DNA of 64,000 nt from Negativicutes bacterium (lineage in GTDB: Bacteria > Bacillota_C > Negativicutes > Sporomusales_B > JARLHX01): positions 56,477-120,476 of the forward strand of contig JARLHY010000005.1 of assembly GCA_031292015.1 (NCBI GenBank), written 5' to 3'. Every line of letters begins with the position of its first letter. Positions within the stretch are counted from its first letter, which is position 1. Of this stretch, positions 1-7,653 are shown piece by piece. The notes under the pieces are model-generated. The model was not told the DNA's origin. It saw only the letters and a list, made by a program, of their open reading frames with translations, and searched no databases. The translations under genes were made by a program, and so were the position numbers.

Positions 1-691
1 TCGCCAACACCTTATCTGCCGGTACATTATCACAACCTGCTTCCTTCAGTTGCCTGGCCGCCCTGGCCAGCTGTCCGACACAGAACCCGGTGGCAACCAC
101 CAGATCTTCGGTCGGAAGATAAAACGGGGCGGTGGCGTCAAACAGCACGGTGGCCGCCGGGGGAAACTCCTCGTCGCCGGACCAGAGCACAAAAGTAACC
201 GGCAGTCGGGGCAGGATATCGAGCCGGACCGCGAAATCGCCGCGTCCGGCCTCGCCGCCGCCCAGCTTTACGCCGGCTTGGACGAGCATCGCGGGCTGAC
301 CGGCAAATACGGCGGTCAGGTAATTGATGATCCTCTTGTTGAATGCGTCGATGTACAACATACCGCCCTGAGGAATTTCCTTGAAGGAAATGACCTCATT
401 TTTCAGCGGCTGGCCGCCGGCCCGGACCAAATAGTGAAGCAGCACTACTTTGACCGTAGTCGGCACGGCTTCGTTTTTGTGCGCGAACGCCACCTCGCCG
501 GAAGGGAAGGCGACTTTGTACTGGTCGCTGACATACCGGAGGGAGATGGTTTTTGTGGCCGCATCAAAGCTGCTGCCGCTACTTGCGGCCATATCGGCAG
601 GATCCCAGCGGCGAAACTCCTCGCAGGCCTTCCGATACGCCAGTTCATAGGCCTTCTTGAGATTGTCGGGTTGCAAATCAGCTGCTGGCAA
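1..691 (-). CDS. DUF3786 family protein (partial, continues past the left edge)
   Basis: The frame reads from a TTG at 691 for 230 codons to the window edge without a stop, so the C-terminus is missing. An AAGGACGGAG ribosome site lies just upstream of the TTG and decides the start. The segments VTFVLWSGDEEFPPAA and LFDATAPFYLPTEDL are what I associate with the DUF3786 family. Its function is unknown, but it often sits near corrinoid and Fe-S genes. It lies 32 bases downstream of the CooT-type gene on the same strand, so the two are probably one operon behind the operator at 1135-1155. No signal peptide or membrane segment is visible. The family assignment is from memory of the pattern. Confidence 0.72.
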   Translation of the reverse strand, partial: MPAADLQPDNLKKAYELAYRKACEEFRRWDPADMAASSGSSFDAATKTISLRYVSDQYKVAFPSGEVAFAHKNEAVPTTVKVVLLHYLVRAGGQPLKNEVISFKEIPQGGMLYIDAFNKRIINYLTAVFAGQPAMLVQAGVKLGGGEAGRGDFAVRLDILPRLPVTFVLWSGDEEFPPAATVLFDATAPFYLPTEDLVVATGFCVGQLARAARQLKEAGCDNVPADKVLA

Positions 692-723
692 GGTACTCCG
701 TCCTTTCTATCCCGTCTTGGCGG

Positions 724-1017
724 TCAGCGGAACGCGCGAAAAGGATCAGCGCGGAATTCATCCTCATGCTCAACATTCCCGGCGTCAGCCGAAAGGTCGG
801 CGGCAGGCCGCTTGTTCATTGCCTGCGGAAGCACCTGCTCAAGAATGATCCGGTGGTCGAACAGCGACAACTCCTTGATCCGTCCCTCAACCGTCAGGCG
901 GTGGCCGTAGATATTCTCCAAACAGACCTCGAATTCTGCGGGAATCACCTTATCCACACTCTCCATCAGCAGTTCTTCCTGGCCATTCTCGTAAAAATAG
1001 GCGTTGATGTCACACAT
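724..1017 (-). CDS. cooT: CooT-family nickel-binding protein with C-terminal extension
   Basis: The 97-aa protein starts Met-Cys, and the Cys at position 2 is the nickel ligand known in CooT of carbon-monoxide-oxidising bacteria. The first 60 residues match the small beta-barrel CooT pattern (MCDINAYFYENGQEEL, then HRIILE). The ATG at 1017 follows GGAGGG by 8 bases; longer readings lack a ribosome site and would bury Cys2. CooT proteins are usually about 60-66 aa, so the charged tail of about 35 residues is unusual. The 5' leader contains a strong hairpin (arms 1053-1061 and 1085-1093) between the operator and the gene. The likely role is nickel handling for CO dehydrogenase-type metabolism. 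It is first gene of the pair with the DUF3786 gene. Confidence 0.85.
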   Translation of the reverse strand: MCDINAYFYENGQEELLMESVDKVIPAEFEVCLENIYGHRLTVEGRIKELSLFDHRIILEQVLPQAMNKRPAADLSADAGNVEHEDEFRADPFRAFR

Positions 1018-1134
1018 TGCAGTTCCCTCCATTTTTTTAGTCGGGCCGCACCGGGTAAAGCGGCGGCAGGTTCGGCCACACGCGGCTTTACCCGCCGCCA
1101 GGCACCGCCATGATCCTTTTGTTCGGAACAAAAT

Positions 1135-1155
1135 ATGTATATATGTATATACATT
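1135..1155 (-). promoter_or_regulatory. Operator copy 1, HutC/GntR-type inverted repeat
   Basis: The core TGTATATATGTATATACA is a dyad with 8-bp arms around a TG spacer. The same 21 bases occur exactly at 2789-2809. HutC-subfamily GntR proteins bind sites of the TGTATATACA type. This copy lies upstream of the cooT-DUF3786 pair, and a HutC-type regulator is encoded next to it at 1244-1969. Confidence 0.8.
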
Positions 1156-1243
1156 AGGAAATAAATTGTGGCTCTCTTTTCCTGCCTTTAGCAAGCAGTG
1201 CCGTAGAAACGCCAAAAAGCCAAATCGTCCCTGGCCGGAAAGC

Positions 1244-1969
1244 TTACAGCCTTCCTGAATAAGGGTACGAAGTCGCCTTTAACTGGAAACGGTCCTTATG
1301 GCAAACGATCCGGGAAATCCCGAGCGGCTTGTCGTCTTTCGAATAGATGACCTGTTTTATCACCAGAGCCGGACTATCGGGTTCTTCCGCCAGCAGCTCG
1401 GCCTGCTCCGGTGTCATGATACCGACAGAAATCAGCATATCGTTGCGTACCGGCACACTATCCTGATGCTTGGCCACCACTTCGGGAAAGTCGGCATACT
1501 CCAGCTGCGTTTCCAGCAGAGGTTTGCCTTTCAGATAGGGCAGCCATTTTTCTTCAATGGCCACCGGCCGCTCACCTTGATATAACATCCGTTTCAACTG
1601 AATCACTTTGGCCCCCGGCGCCAAGCCCAATTGTTTGGCAGGCTCATGATCGTCGCGGGCAAGCTTCACGCCTAAAAGCCGGTAACGGAAAGGCTTACCG
1701 TCGGAATCACGGTGCAGATCGATAACCAGTTGGCTCAGCCGCGGGCGGGCGACAAAAGTTCCTTTGCCTTTCATCGTCTCAATCAGACCCGCCTCCGCCA
1801 AAAGGGCCATACCCTGCCGGACAGTCATGCGGCTGATCTTGTAAATTTCGCCCAACTGTCCTTCTGTGGGGAGCATTTCTCCTGGCTTCAGTATGCCTGA
1901 CTCCATATCACGCTTGATATCTTCAGCCAAACGATAATAAATTGGTATTAGATCTTGCCCGTTCTTCAT
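1244..1969 (-). CDS. GntR-family transcriptional regulator, HutC subfamily (UTRA domain)
   Basis: A 241-aa one-component regulator. Residues about 10-75 form the GntR winged helix (LPTEGQLGEIYKISRMTVRQ, ending GKGTFV). Residues about 95-235 form a UTRA effector domain, which binds small metabolites in HutC, NagR and FarR. It lies 39 bases downstream of the corrinoid-protein gene on the same strand and is probably cotranscribed with it. Identical dyads at 1135-1155 and 2789-2809 bracket this gene, so it most likely controls both the corrinoid operon, including itself, and the cooT operon. The effector cannot be told from sequence; a methylated amine, methanol-type substrate or cofactor precursor is a guess from context. 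Confidence 0.93.
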   Translation of the reverse strand: MKNGQDLIPIYYRLAEDIKRDMESGILKPGEMLPTEGQLGEIYKISRMTVRQGMALLAEAGLIETMKGKGTFVARPRLSQLVIDLHRDSDGKPFRYRLLGVKLARDDHEPAKQLGLAPGAKVIQLKRMLYQGERPVAIEEKWLPYLKGKPLLETQLEYADFPEVVAKHQDSVPVRNDMLISVGIMTPEQAELLAEEPDSPALVIKQVIYSKDDKPLGISRIVCHKDRFQLKATSYPYSGRL

Positions 1970-2008
1970 CTGTTCACCTCAGGAAAAGCCAAATTAGCAA
2001 CTTGCGGG

Positions 2009-2638
2009 TCAGTTGACGCCAACAAACTTCCGCGTATGTTTCACGGCATCGTAGGCATTTTTGCAGTACCCGTCAGCACCGCAGTATCTGGCTACTTTCT
2101 CATCGACCGGACTGCCGCCGACCAGGACCTTTATCGAAGCATCGGTTTCTTTGATGGCGGTCACGGTTTTTTTCATGCTGTCCAGGGCGGTGGTGAGGAG
2201 GCAGCACAGACCGACAACTTTTGGCCCATGGGCCTTAACAGCCTCCACAAAGGTGGAGATGGACGCATCCACACCCACATCCACAACCTTGAACCCGTTA
2301 CAACTGAGGATGGTGGCAACGATATTTTTGCCGATATCATGGATATCATCCTTAACTGTTCCCAGAACCACGATCCCAAAATTTTTCGAGTGGCCGCCGG
2401 CCGTGAGGGCTGCTTCAAGCAGACTGGCGGCAGTGGAAAATACATCGCCGGACAAGATCAGTTCCGACAAATAGTATTCCCCTGCTTCATACAGTTTTCC
2501 GACCTGCTCCATTCCCTGCTGGAGCTCACCCAGGATTTCGCCCGCCGGGACACCGGCAGCCAGCCGCTCCTTGACTCCCTCAACCACTAAATCTTCATCA
2601 AGCTCCGCCATACCGGTAATAATGTCGATCCTGGCCAT
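2009..2638 (-). CDS. Corrinoid (cobalamin-binding) methyl-carrier protein
   Basis: A 209-aa protein of the MtaC/MtbC/MttC type. Residues 1-85 form the helical cap domain, and residues about 90-209 the B12-binding Rossmann domain with the DxHxxG signature (TVKDDIHDIGKNIV), whose His is the lower cobalt ligand. The carrier takes a methyl group from a substrate-specific methyltransferase and passes it to a second one. The ATG at 2638 follows GGGGGGAGAGT; the longer frame back to 2848 overlaps the promoter and operator and is rejected. No MtaB, MttB or MtaA partner is in view, so the substrate is unknown. The gene is first in an operon with the GntR regulator. Confidence 0.94.
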   Translation of the reverse strand: MARIDIITGMAELDEDLVVEGVKERLAAGVPAGEILGELQQGMEQVGKLYEAGEYYLSELILSGDVFSTAASLLEAALTAGGHSKNFGIVVLGTVKDDIHDIGKNIVATILSCNGFKVVDVGVDASISTFVEAVKAHGPKVVGLCCLLTTALDSMKKTVTAIKETDASIKVLVGGSPVDEKVARYCGADGYCKNAYDAVKHTRKFVGVN

Positions 2639-2788
2639 ACTCTCCCCCCTTACGGATAACAAAACAACCACCCAAGCCGCGGCGGCGGCGAATCTGTCAG
2701 GTGCCAGTCCCGCAACCGGGCCCGGTCTATTGGGATGAAGCCCCGCATCGTCCGCCTTGAGGCATGATTTTTCTTCTTTAGGCGCATA

Positions 2789-2809
2789 ATGTATATATGT
2801 ATATACATT
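2789..2809 (-). promoter_or_regulatory. Operator copy 2, HutC/GntR-type inverted repeat
   Basis: This is the second exact copy of the 21-base site found at 1135-1155. It lies 10 bases downstream of the -10 element of the promoter at 2820-2848, so a bound repressor would block early transcription of the corrinoid-protein operon. About 150 bases of untranslated leader separate it from the ATG at 2638. Confidence 0.8.
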
Positions 2810-2819
2810 TCCTGATTTC

Positions 2820-2848
2820 AGTTTATTCAGAGATGTTGATATTGTCAA
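2820..2848 (-). promoter_or_regulatory. Sigma-A-type promoter of the corrinoid-protein operon
   Basis: On the minus strand TTGACA (2848-2843) is followed after 17 bases by TAAACT (2825-2820). The -35 is consensus and the spacing ideal. The operator lies just downstream. Confidence 0.65.
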
Positions 2849-2919
2849 TATTTTTTTGGTCCTGTCGCACGGTCCGTTGATCTTCAGACAGCGCGACGTC
2901 GTTCGGTGAGCAGCATAAA

Positions 2920-2951
2920 ACAGCCTTCCAGGCAGAAGCCTGGAAGGCTGT
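2920..2951 (-). terminator. Intrinsic terminator of the alcohol dehydrogenase gene
   Basis: A perfect 14-bp stem (ACAGCCTTCCAGGC and its complement) with an AGAA loop lies 30 bases past the stop at 2981. TTTTA follows on the minus strand. Confidence 0.75.
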
Positions 2952-2980
2952 TAGCTTGCTAGGGACAAGAGATCGCCGGT

Positions 2981-4168
2981 TTAGACATTGGCCATACGAT
3001 AAATGGCTTTGACATCCTCAACCTGCAGCGGTTTGACCGGGCCGACGAGGCGCTTGCCGAAGAGGCAGCATTTTTGGGCCATTTCTTCGATCTGAGCCTC
3101 TGTCAAAGTACCGACCCCAAGCTGGGAAAGGTTGATCGGCATGTCGATGGCGGTGAAGAATTCCTCGGTTTTCTTGATGCCCTCCAGCGCGGTGACCTTG
3201 GGATCGATGGGATCCAGGACACAGTCCCATACGTTGATCGCATACTGCACGAAACGGTTGACGTCAGCCTCCACCACGTAGCGGGCCCACCAGCACCAGA
3301 TGGCCGCCAGACCGGCGCCGTGCGCCACATCGAACAGCGCGCTCAGTTCATGTTCAATCAGATGACCGGAAAAATTGCCCTGGCTGCCGAGTCCGGTCAG
3401 CTGATTATGGGACAGGCTGCCTGACCACATGACTTCGGAGCGGGCTTTGTAGTCCCGGGGATCTTCCATACAGAGTTTTCCGTATTTGATGGTGTTGCGC
3501 AATACTTGTTCGGCGATGCGGTCGGTGAGCTCGTTGCCCCGTTGGGCGCAGAAATAGCGCTCGATGGTGTGCATCATGATATCCACGACACCGCACCCAG
3601 TCTGGTAAGGCGGAAGATTGTATGTAAGTTCGGGGTTCATAAAAGCAAATTTCGGGCGGATGATATTGTTGTTGAAACCTTTTTTCAGCAAACCGTCTTC
3701 CTTGGTGATAACGCTGGACTGGCTGGTTTCGCTTCCCGCCGCGGCGATAGTCAGGACCACCCCTACCGGCAGGCAGGCCGTCGGGAGCACTTTGCCGTCG
3801 TAGATATCCCATATATCGAGACCGGGGTTGGCAAGAGCCATCGCGATGGCCTTGCCGGAATCGATGACGCTGCCGCCGCCGACCGCGAGAACAAAGTCGA
3901 CCTTCTCCCTGCGGCAGAGTTCCACCCCTTCGAGCACAAGGCCCAGCCTGGGATTCGGTACGACGCCGCCGAAGGATATATAGTTGATACCGGCTTCACG
4001 GAGGCTGCCCTCTATACGATCAAGCAACCCAGAAGCTCTGGCGCTTTTTCCGCCGAAATGAAGCATCACCTTGGTGCCGCCCCACGCCTTGATTTCGTTT
4101 CCGACGTTCTTTTCGACATCTTTGCCGAAGATAACCTTAGTTGGTGAATAAAACTCAAAATTGTTCAT
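2981..4168 (-). CDS. Iron-containing alcohol dehydrogenase (BDH/YqhD-like)
   Basis: A 395-aa group III alcohol dehydrogenase, expected to interconvert alcohols and aldehydes with NAD(P)H in the cytoplasm. The nucleotide loop GGGSVIDSGKA is at about 97-107. Metal ligands fit Asp196 and His200 (VVDIMMH), His269 and His283 (VAHGAG), at the spacing seen in E. coli YqhD. The ATG at 4168 follows AAAAAGGAGGAACGGTA; the in-frame upstream start lacks such a site. The gene has its own promoter and terminator, so it is monocistronic. Butanol-dehydrogenase-type activity is the usual annotation, but the true substrate is not visible. Confidence 0.95.
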   Translation of the reverse strand: MNNFEFYSPTKVIFGKDVEKNVGNEIKAWGGTKVMLHFGGKSARASGLLDRIEGSLREAGINYISFGGVVPNPRLGLVLEGVELCRREKVDFVLAVGGGSVIDSGKAIAMALANPGLDIWDIYDGKVLPTACLPVGVVLTIAAAGSETSQSSVITKEDGLLKKGFNNNIIRPKFAFMNPELTYNLPPYQTGCGVVDIMMHTIERYFCAQRGNELTDRIAEQVLRNTIKYGKLCMEDPRDYKARSEVMWSGSLSHNQLTGLGSQGNFSGHLIEHELSALFDVAHGAGLAAIWCWWARYVVEADVNRFVQYAINVWDCVLDPIDPKVTALEGIKKTEEFFTAIDMPINLSQLGVGTLTEAQIEEMAQKCCLFGKRLVGPVKPLQVEDVKAIYRMANV

Positions 4169-4199
4169 TACCGTTCCTCCTTTTTCAATGCACAGTTCC

Positions 4200-4227
4200 A
4201 TAGTAACGCTTCGGGTAAATTAGTCAA
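4200..4227 (-). promoter_or_regulatory. Sigma-A-type promoter of the alcohol dehydrogenase gene
   Basis: On the minus strand TTGACT (4227-4222), a 16-base spacer and TACTAT (4205-4200), about 32 bases upstream of the ATG at 4168. Confidence 0.6.
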
Positions 4228-4256
4228 TAGTTATTCGGCGAATTTGGCGTGAAGAA

Positions 4257-4288
4257 TAAAAAAAGCCTCTACCGTAACCGTAAAGGCT
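4257..4288 (-). terminator. Intrinsic terminator of the 69-aa gene
   Basis: The hairpin AGCCTTTAC-GGTTAC-GGTAGAGGCT has one mismatch and is followed on the minus strand by seven T. It lies downstream of the stop at 4330. Confidence 0.75.
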
Positions 4289-4329
4289 GATTATGAGTGC
4301 AAAAGAACCTGCCGGCCGAAGATAATTGC

Positions 4330-4539
4330 CTATAAACTGTCAACTCTATTTTCTTCTTCCTGCGCACCGTTGGCTAAAATCGCCTGAAGGCACTGAATGA
4401 CTTCCCGCAAGGTATCGATCTGGCCATTCTTATAACCCCGGTGAAAGCTCTCTTCTTCCAGATTGAAACAGTATTTTTCCTCAAGATCGATTTTTACCTT
4501 GAGATTCTTGAGGTACTCCTTCGTTTTACACTCCAGCAT
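4330..4539 (-). CDS. Small hypothetical protein (69 aa)
   Basis: I do not recognise a family. The protein is soluble, acidic and probably helical (LKNLKVKIDLEEKYC, then IDTLREVIQCLQAIL), with Cys at 4, 24 and 50. An AGAGGGGAATGTC ribosome site precedes the ATG, and a good intrinsic terminator follows, which supports a real monocistronic gene. Neither neighbour is cotranscribed with it, so context says nothing about its role. Confidence 0.6.
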   Translation of the reverse strand: MLECKTKEYLKNLKVKIDLEEKYCFNLEEESFHRGYKNGQIDTLREVIQCLQAILANGAQEEENRVDSL

Positions 4540-4764
4540 GACATTCCCCTCTTCTACTGCGTTCTATCCGACACAAGATTTAGTATAATTTCCCTATTAT
4601 TCGTTCTACATAAATCAACACATTCCTACATTAAATTCCAATAATTGACGTGAAAACGTGAGAATTTTTGTATTTTCGAACTAAAATAGCTATAGCCGGC
4701 CTGTTTTGGACAACCTGGCGGCGGAAAAAGCCGTCCAGGCTGATGCCCGCGGACCTGATTGCCG

Positions 4765-4788
4765 AAAAAAAGAGCGCCGCTGGCGCTC
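4765..4788 (-). terminator. Intrinsic terminator of the racemase-family gene
   Basis: GAGCGCC-AGC-GGCGCTC is a perfect 7-bp stem followed on the minus strand by seven T, 20 bases past the stop at 4809. Confidence 0.85.
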
Positions 4789-4808
4789 CACTTCGGTTTG
4801 GTTATTCT

Positions 4809-5501
4809 TTATGCCAGCAGGTAGCTTACAATGGCGTCAATATGAATGCGGGTCGTGTCCAAAAGCACAGTGTCCAGATCATTCTCCTTGATGATGAGCG
4901 GCAGTTCAGTGCAGCCGAGAACCAGCGCATCAGCCTTGTTTTCAGCCAGCATCCGCGTGGCGATCTCGAGCACCGTTTTTTTATCTTCCGGCAGAACAAT
5001 ACCCTCCTGCAGGTTTGGAAAGATAATATTATGGATGGCCTGTTGCTCATCTTCCACCGGGACAAAGGCGTCAATACCATATTTCGCGAACGCCGCGGAA
5101 TATAGTCCGCTGCTCATGGTAAAAGCCGTGCCGAAAATCACGACTTTTTTGCATTTCTTGGCCTGGGCATATCGGCAGGTTTCGTCGACGATGCTGATCA
5201 GGGGCAGGGGGGATTGGCGCTGAACCTCATCGAAAACGATGTGCGCGGTGTTGGCCGTCATAGCCGCGAACTCGGCCCCACCGGCCGCCAGGCTGTTGAT
5301 CGAGCCGACCAGCCGCCCGGTGAATTCATCCCATTGTTTATTCGAGGCATAGGAATACAACTCGGCAAGATTCAAGCTATCGATGATTAGCAGCGGATTG
5401 TTGTCACCGGCGGTCCTCCGGCGGTGACCCTCGATGATCCCCTTGTAGTAATCCAGTGTGGATTCCGGGCCGATTCCGCCAACCAGTCCGCATTTTTTCA
5501 T
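4809..5501 (-). CDS. Aspartate/glutamate racemase family protein, first catalytic Cys replaced
   Basis: A 230-aa member of the Asp/Glu/hydantoin racemase superfamily, with the phosphate/carboxylate loop GGIGPEST at residues 8-15. The family normally uses two Cys, one in each half. The second is present (Cys197 in VLGCTEL), but the first motif CNTAH reads ANTAH, with Ala83 where Cys is expected. From memory, E. coli YgeA has Thr there and is still active as a racemase, so activity is possible but one-sided. The gene stands alone with its own terminator. Possible roles are D-amino-acid production or an unknown one-base reaction. Confidence 0.9.
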   Translation of the reverse strand: MKKCGLVGGIGPESTLDYYKGIIEGHRRRTAGDNNPLLIIDSLNLAELYSYASNKQWDEFTGRLVGSINSLAAGGAEFAAMTANTAHIVFDEVQRQSPLPLISIVDETCRYAQAKKCKKVVIFGTAFTMSSGLYSAAFAKYGIDAFVPVEDEQQAIHNIIFPNLQEGIVLPEDKKTVLEIATRMLAENKADALVLGCTELPLIIKENDLDTVLLDTTRIHIDAIVSYLLA

Positions 5502-5670
5502 GATAACCGCCTCCCGCCAATTTTTCGAAGCCTTTTGAATTCATTGTCTACTATCCACTTCGGCCACAGGCACGCCGTATCCTACCTCATGCGCCGCCTA
5601 AAATTGTCTTTCTCTCAGCCAATCTTCACCGGACAATTCTCGGCAAGTCAATTGCCGCACTGCCGTTACC

Positions 5671-5700
5671 GAATACTGAGCGAACGCACGTCTATAATTA
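5671..5700 (+). promoter_or_regulatory. Possible forespore (sigma-G-like) promoter of the ger operon
   Basis: GAATA (5671-5675), a 17-base gap and TATAATTA (5693-5700) loosely resemble sigma-G promoters, 70 bases upstream of gerA. The match is weak and is listed because gerA operons are normally sigma-G dependent. Confidence 0.25.
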
Positions 5701-5769
5701 CCTTAATTCGTTAATAATAGATAAAATTACAATTTCCTTGGACGGTACTACTCTGTTACAGGGGCCGAT

Positions 5770-7653
5770 ATGATAACCAATAATGTAATCACCAAGAGTT
5801 ATAATGCTATCAAAAAATTGCTGCTGTACCAGCCTCCGCTGGATCCGAGCCCGTTTGTTCTGGAAGAGGCATCGGATAACAGGCAGTCCGAGCCGGCTCA
5901 GGCCCAGGATAACCTGGCAAATTCCCTGCATAATCTTGAAGCATTACAACGCTATGCCCATCGTGTCACCGCGTTTTTGACCAAGGCAAATATGGTCTTA
6001 CACCAGGGTCAATACCCGGATAAACTCACCGATTTGAAAGCTGAATATCAGGCTCTAGAAAAGCAACAATCTGAACTGGAACCTATTTTGTCGGCATATC
6101 AAAGCGGCCTGGGCGTGACCAGTGATCGTCCTATCACAACCAGCCTGGAAGAAAACCGGAAGATGATTGAAACTCTATACTCCCTGCCCCTTAACAAAGA
6201 TATTATTATTCGGGAAATAGACATACCGTCAGACCCACCAATTAAAGCTATGGCTATTTTTATTGACGGTATGGTCGATACCAAAAATCAAAACCTCGCG
6301 ATCTTCCAGCCTCTCATGCTGCTGGGTCCGGATCAGCGCAGGTTATATGACGGTGATTTGGTGGACAGCATCATAAGGAAGTATCTGCCCACCAACCAAG
6401 TCAACCGGGCGAGCAATTTCACCGAACTGCAGGAGGGCATCAACAGCGGAAATACTGCGCTCATTTTCGACGGCATAACGGAAGCAATCTTAGTCAATAC
6501 AAAAGGCTGGGAGCACCGCAGCATTGAAAAGCCGAGCACAGAGCCGACAGTGCGCGGTTCCCAGGCTGGTTTTACGGAAAACTTACGGACGAATACCACG
6601 CTGATCCGAACCATCATGCGAAACAGCGATCTTGTCACAGAAATGCTTAAAGTAGGTGAACGCAGCAAAACAACCGTCGCCCTGCTATATATGAAGAGTG
6701 TGGCTAATCCCCAGCTGGTGGCCGAAGTCAAACGGCGTATTCATGGAATTCGCACCGATAATCTGGACAGCTCAGGTACTTTAATCCAATTCATCGAAGA
6801 CCATCCCGGCCTTCCTTTTCCGCAAAGCCTGTCCACCGAACGTCCCGACCGTGTCGGGCCTCACTTGTCTGAAGGCCGGGTAGCTCTTATTGTGGACGGC
6901 AATCCGTACGTACATGTTTTGCCGGTAAGTTTCTTCACTTTTTTTCATGCCTCGGAAGATTTCAGCCTGCCGCTCCCAGTAGCAAATTTCCAGAGGTTTT
7001 TACGTCTTTTCGGAGCGCTGATAGCCACCATTCTTCCCCCACTTTATATTGCAATCAGCTATTTTCATGTCGAAGCATTGCCGACCCAGCTGCTGCTGGC
7101 TATTGCCGGTTCGCGGGAAGAAGTTCCCTTTCCCGCCTGGTTTGAAGTGCTGGTAATGGAAATATCGTTTGAGTTAATCCGCGAAGCCGGGGTGAGGGTT
7201 CCCGGAATACTGGGCACAACCATCGGTATTGTTGGCGCAATCATACTGGGGCAGGCCGCTGTAACCGCACATATAGTAAGCCCTGCCGTGGTTGTCGTCA
7301 TCGCCATTACCGGTCTGGCTTCGTTTACGATTCCCGATTACCTAATGGCAGCCGCCATTCGCCTGCTGCGCTTTTTGTTGCTGCTGTTTTCAGTATTTAT
7401 GGGTCTTGTAGGTTTGGCTACCATCCTATTATGGCTGACTGTGATATTGTGCAGTATGAAATCTTTCGGTATGCCGTACATGACGCCGATCGCACCGAAG
7501 ACCGGAGCGGGCTTTGACGTGGTCGTCAGAGGCCCGGTTTATCGCCAGGAAAACCGCCCTGATGCCTTAAACACCCAGGATAGAAACCGGCAACCCCCTA
7601 TCAGCCGAACCTGGAAGAAAAAAGGGCCGGTCGGAAATGAGGAGGAAGAGTGA
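5770..7653 (+). CDS. gerA: Spore germination protein, GerA subunit
   Basis: A 627-aa GerA-family subunit of a nutrient germinant receptor in the spore inner membrane. Residues 1 to about 390 are a large soluble region, including the family segment FIDGMVD and the conserved VDGNPYVHVLP before the membrane part. Five or so hydrophobic segments follow between about 410 and 570, and the tail is basic and polar. The N-terminus is longer than in many GerA proteins, with a predicted helical stretch rich in Gln and Glu at about 65-115. The ATG at 5770 has AGGGG upstream. The stop overlaps the GTG of the next gene, so the operon is translationally coupled. Confidence 0.95.
   Translation: MITNNVITKSYNAIKKLLLYQPPLDPSPFVLEEASDNRQSEPAQAQDNLANSLHNLEALQRYAHRVTAFLTKANMVLHQGQYPDKLTDLKAEYQALEKQQSELEPILSAYQSGLGVTSDRPITTSLEENRKMIETLYSLPLNKDIIIREIDIPSDPPIKAMAIFIDGMVDTKNQNLAIFQPLMLLGPDQRRLYDGDLVDSIIRKYLPTNQVNRASNFTELQEGINSGNTALIFDGITEAILVNTKGWEHRSIEKPSTEPTVRGSQAGFTENLRTNTTLIRTIMRNSDLVTEMLKVGERSKTTVALLYMKSVANPQLVAEVKRRIHGIRTDNLDSSGTLIQFIEDHPGLPFPQSLSTERPDRVGPHLSEGRVALIVDGNPYVHVLPVSFFTFFHASEDFSLPLPVANFQRFLRLFGALIATILPPLYIAISYFHVEALPTQLLLAIAGSREEVPFPAWFEVLVMEISFELIREAGVRVPGILGTTIGIVGAIILGQAAVTAHIVSPAVVVVIAITGLASFTIPDYLMAAAIRLLRFLLLLFSVFMGLVGLATILLWLTVILCSMKSFGMPYMTPIAPKTGAGFDVVVRGPVYRQENRPDALNTQDRNRQPPISRTWKKKGPVGNEEEE

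Noticed and set aside
2639..2788. Cobalamin riboswitch in the leader of the corrinoid-protein gene
   Set aside because: No B12 box is recognisable; the leader seems better explained by the HutC-type operator and a GC-rich stretch.
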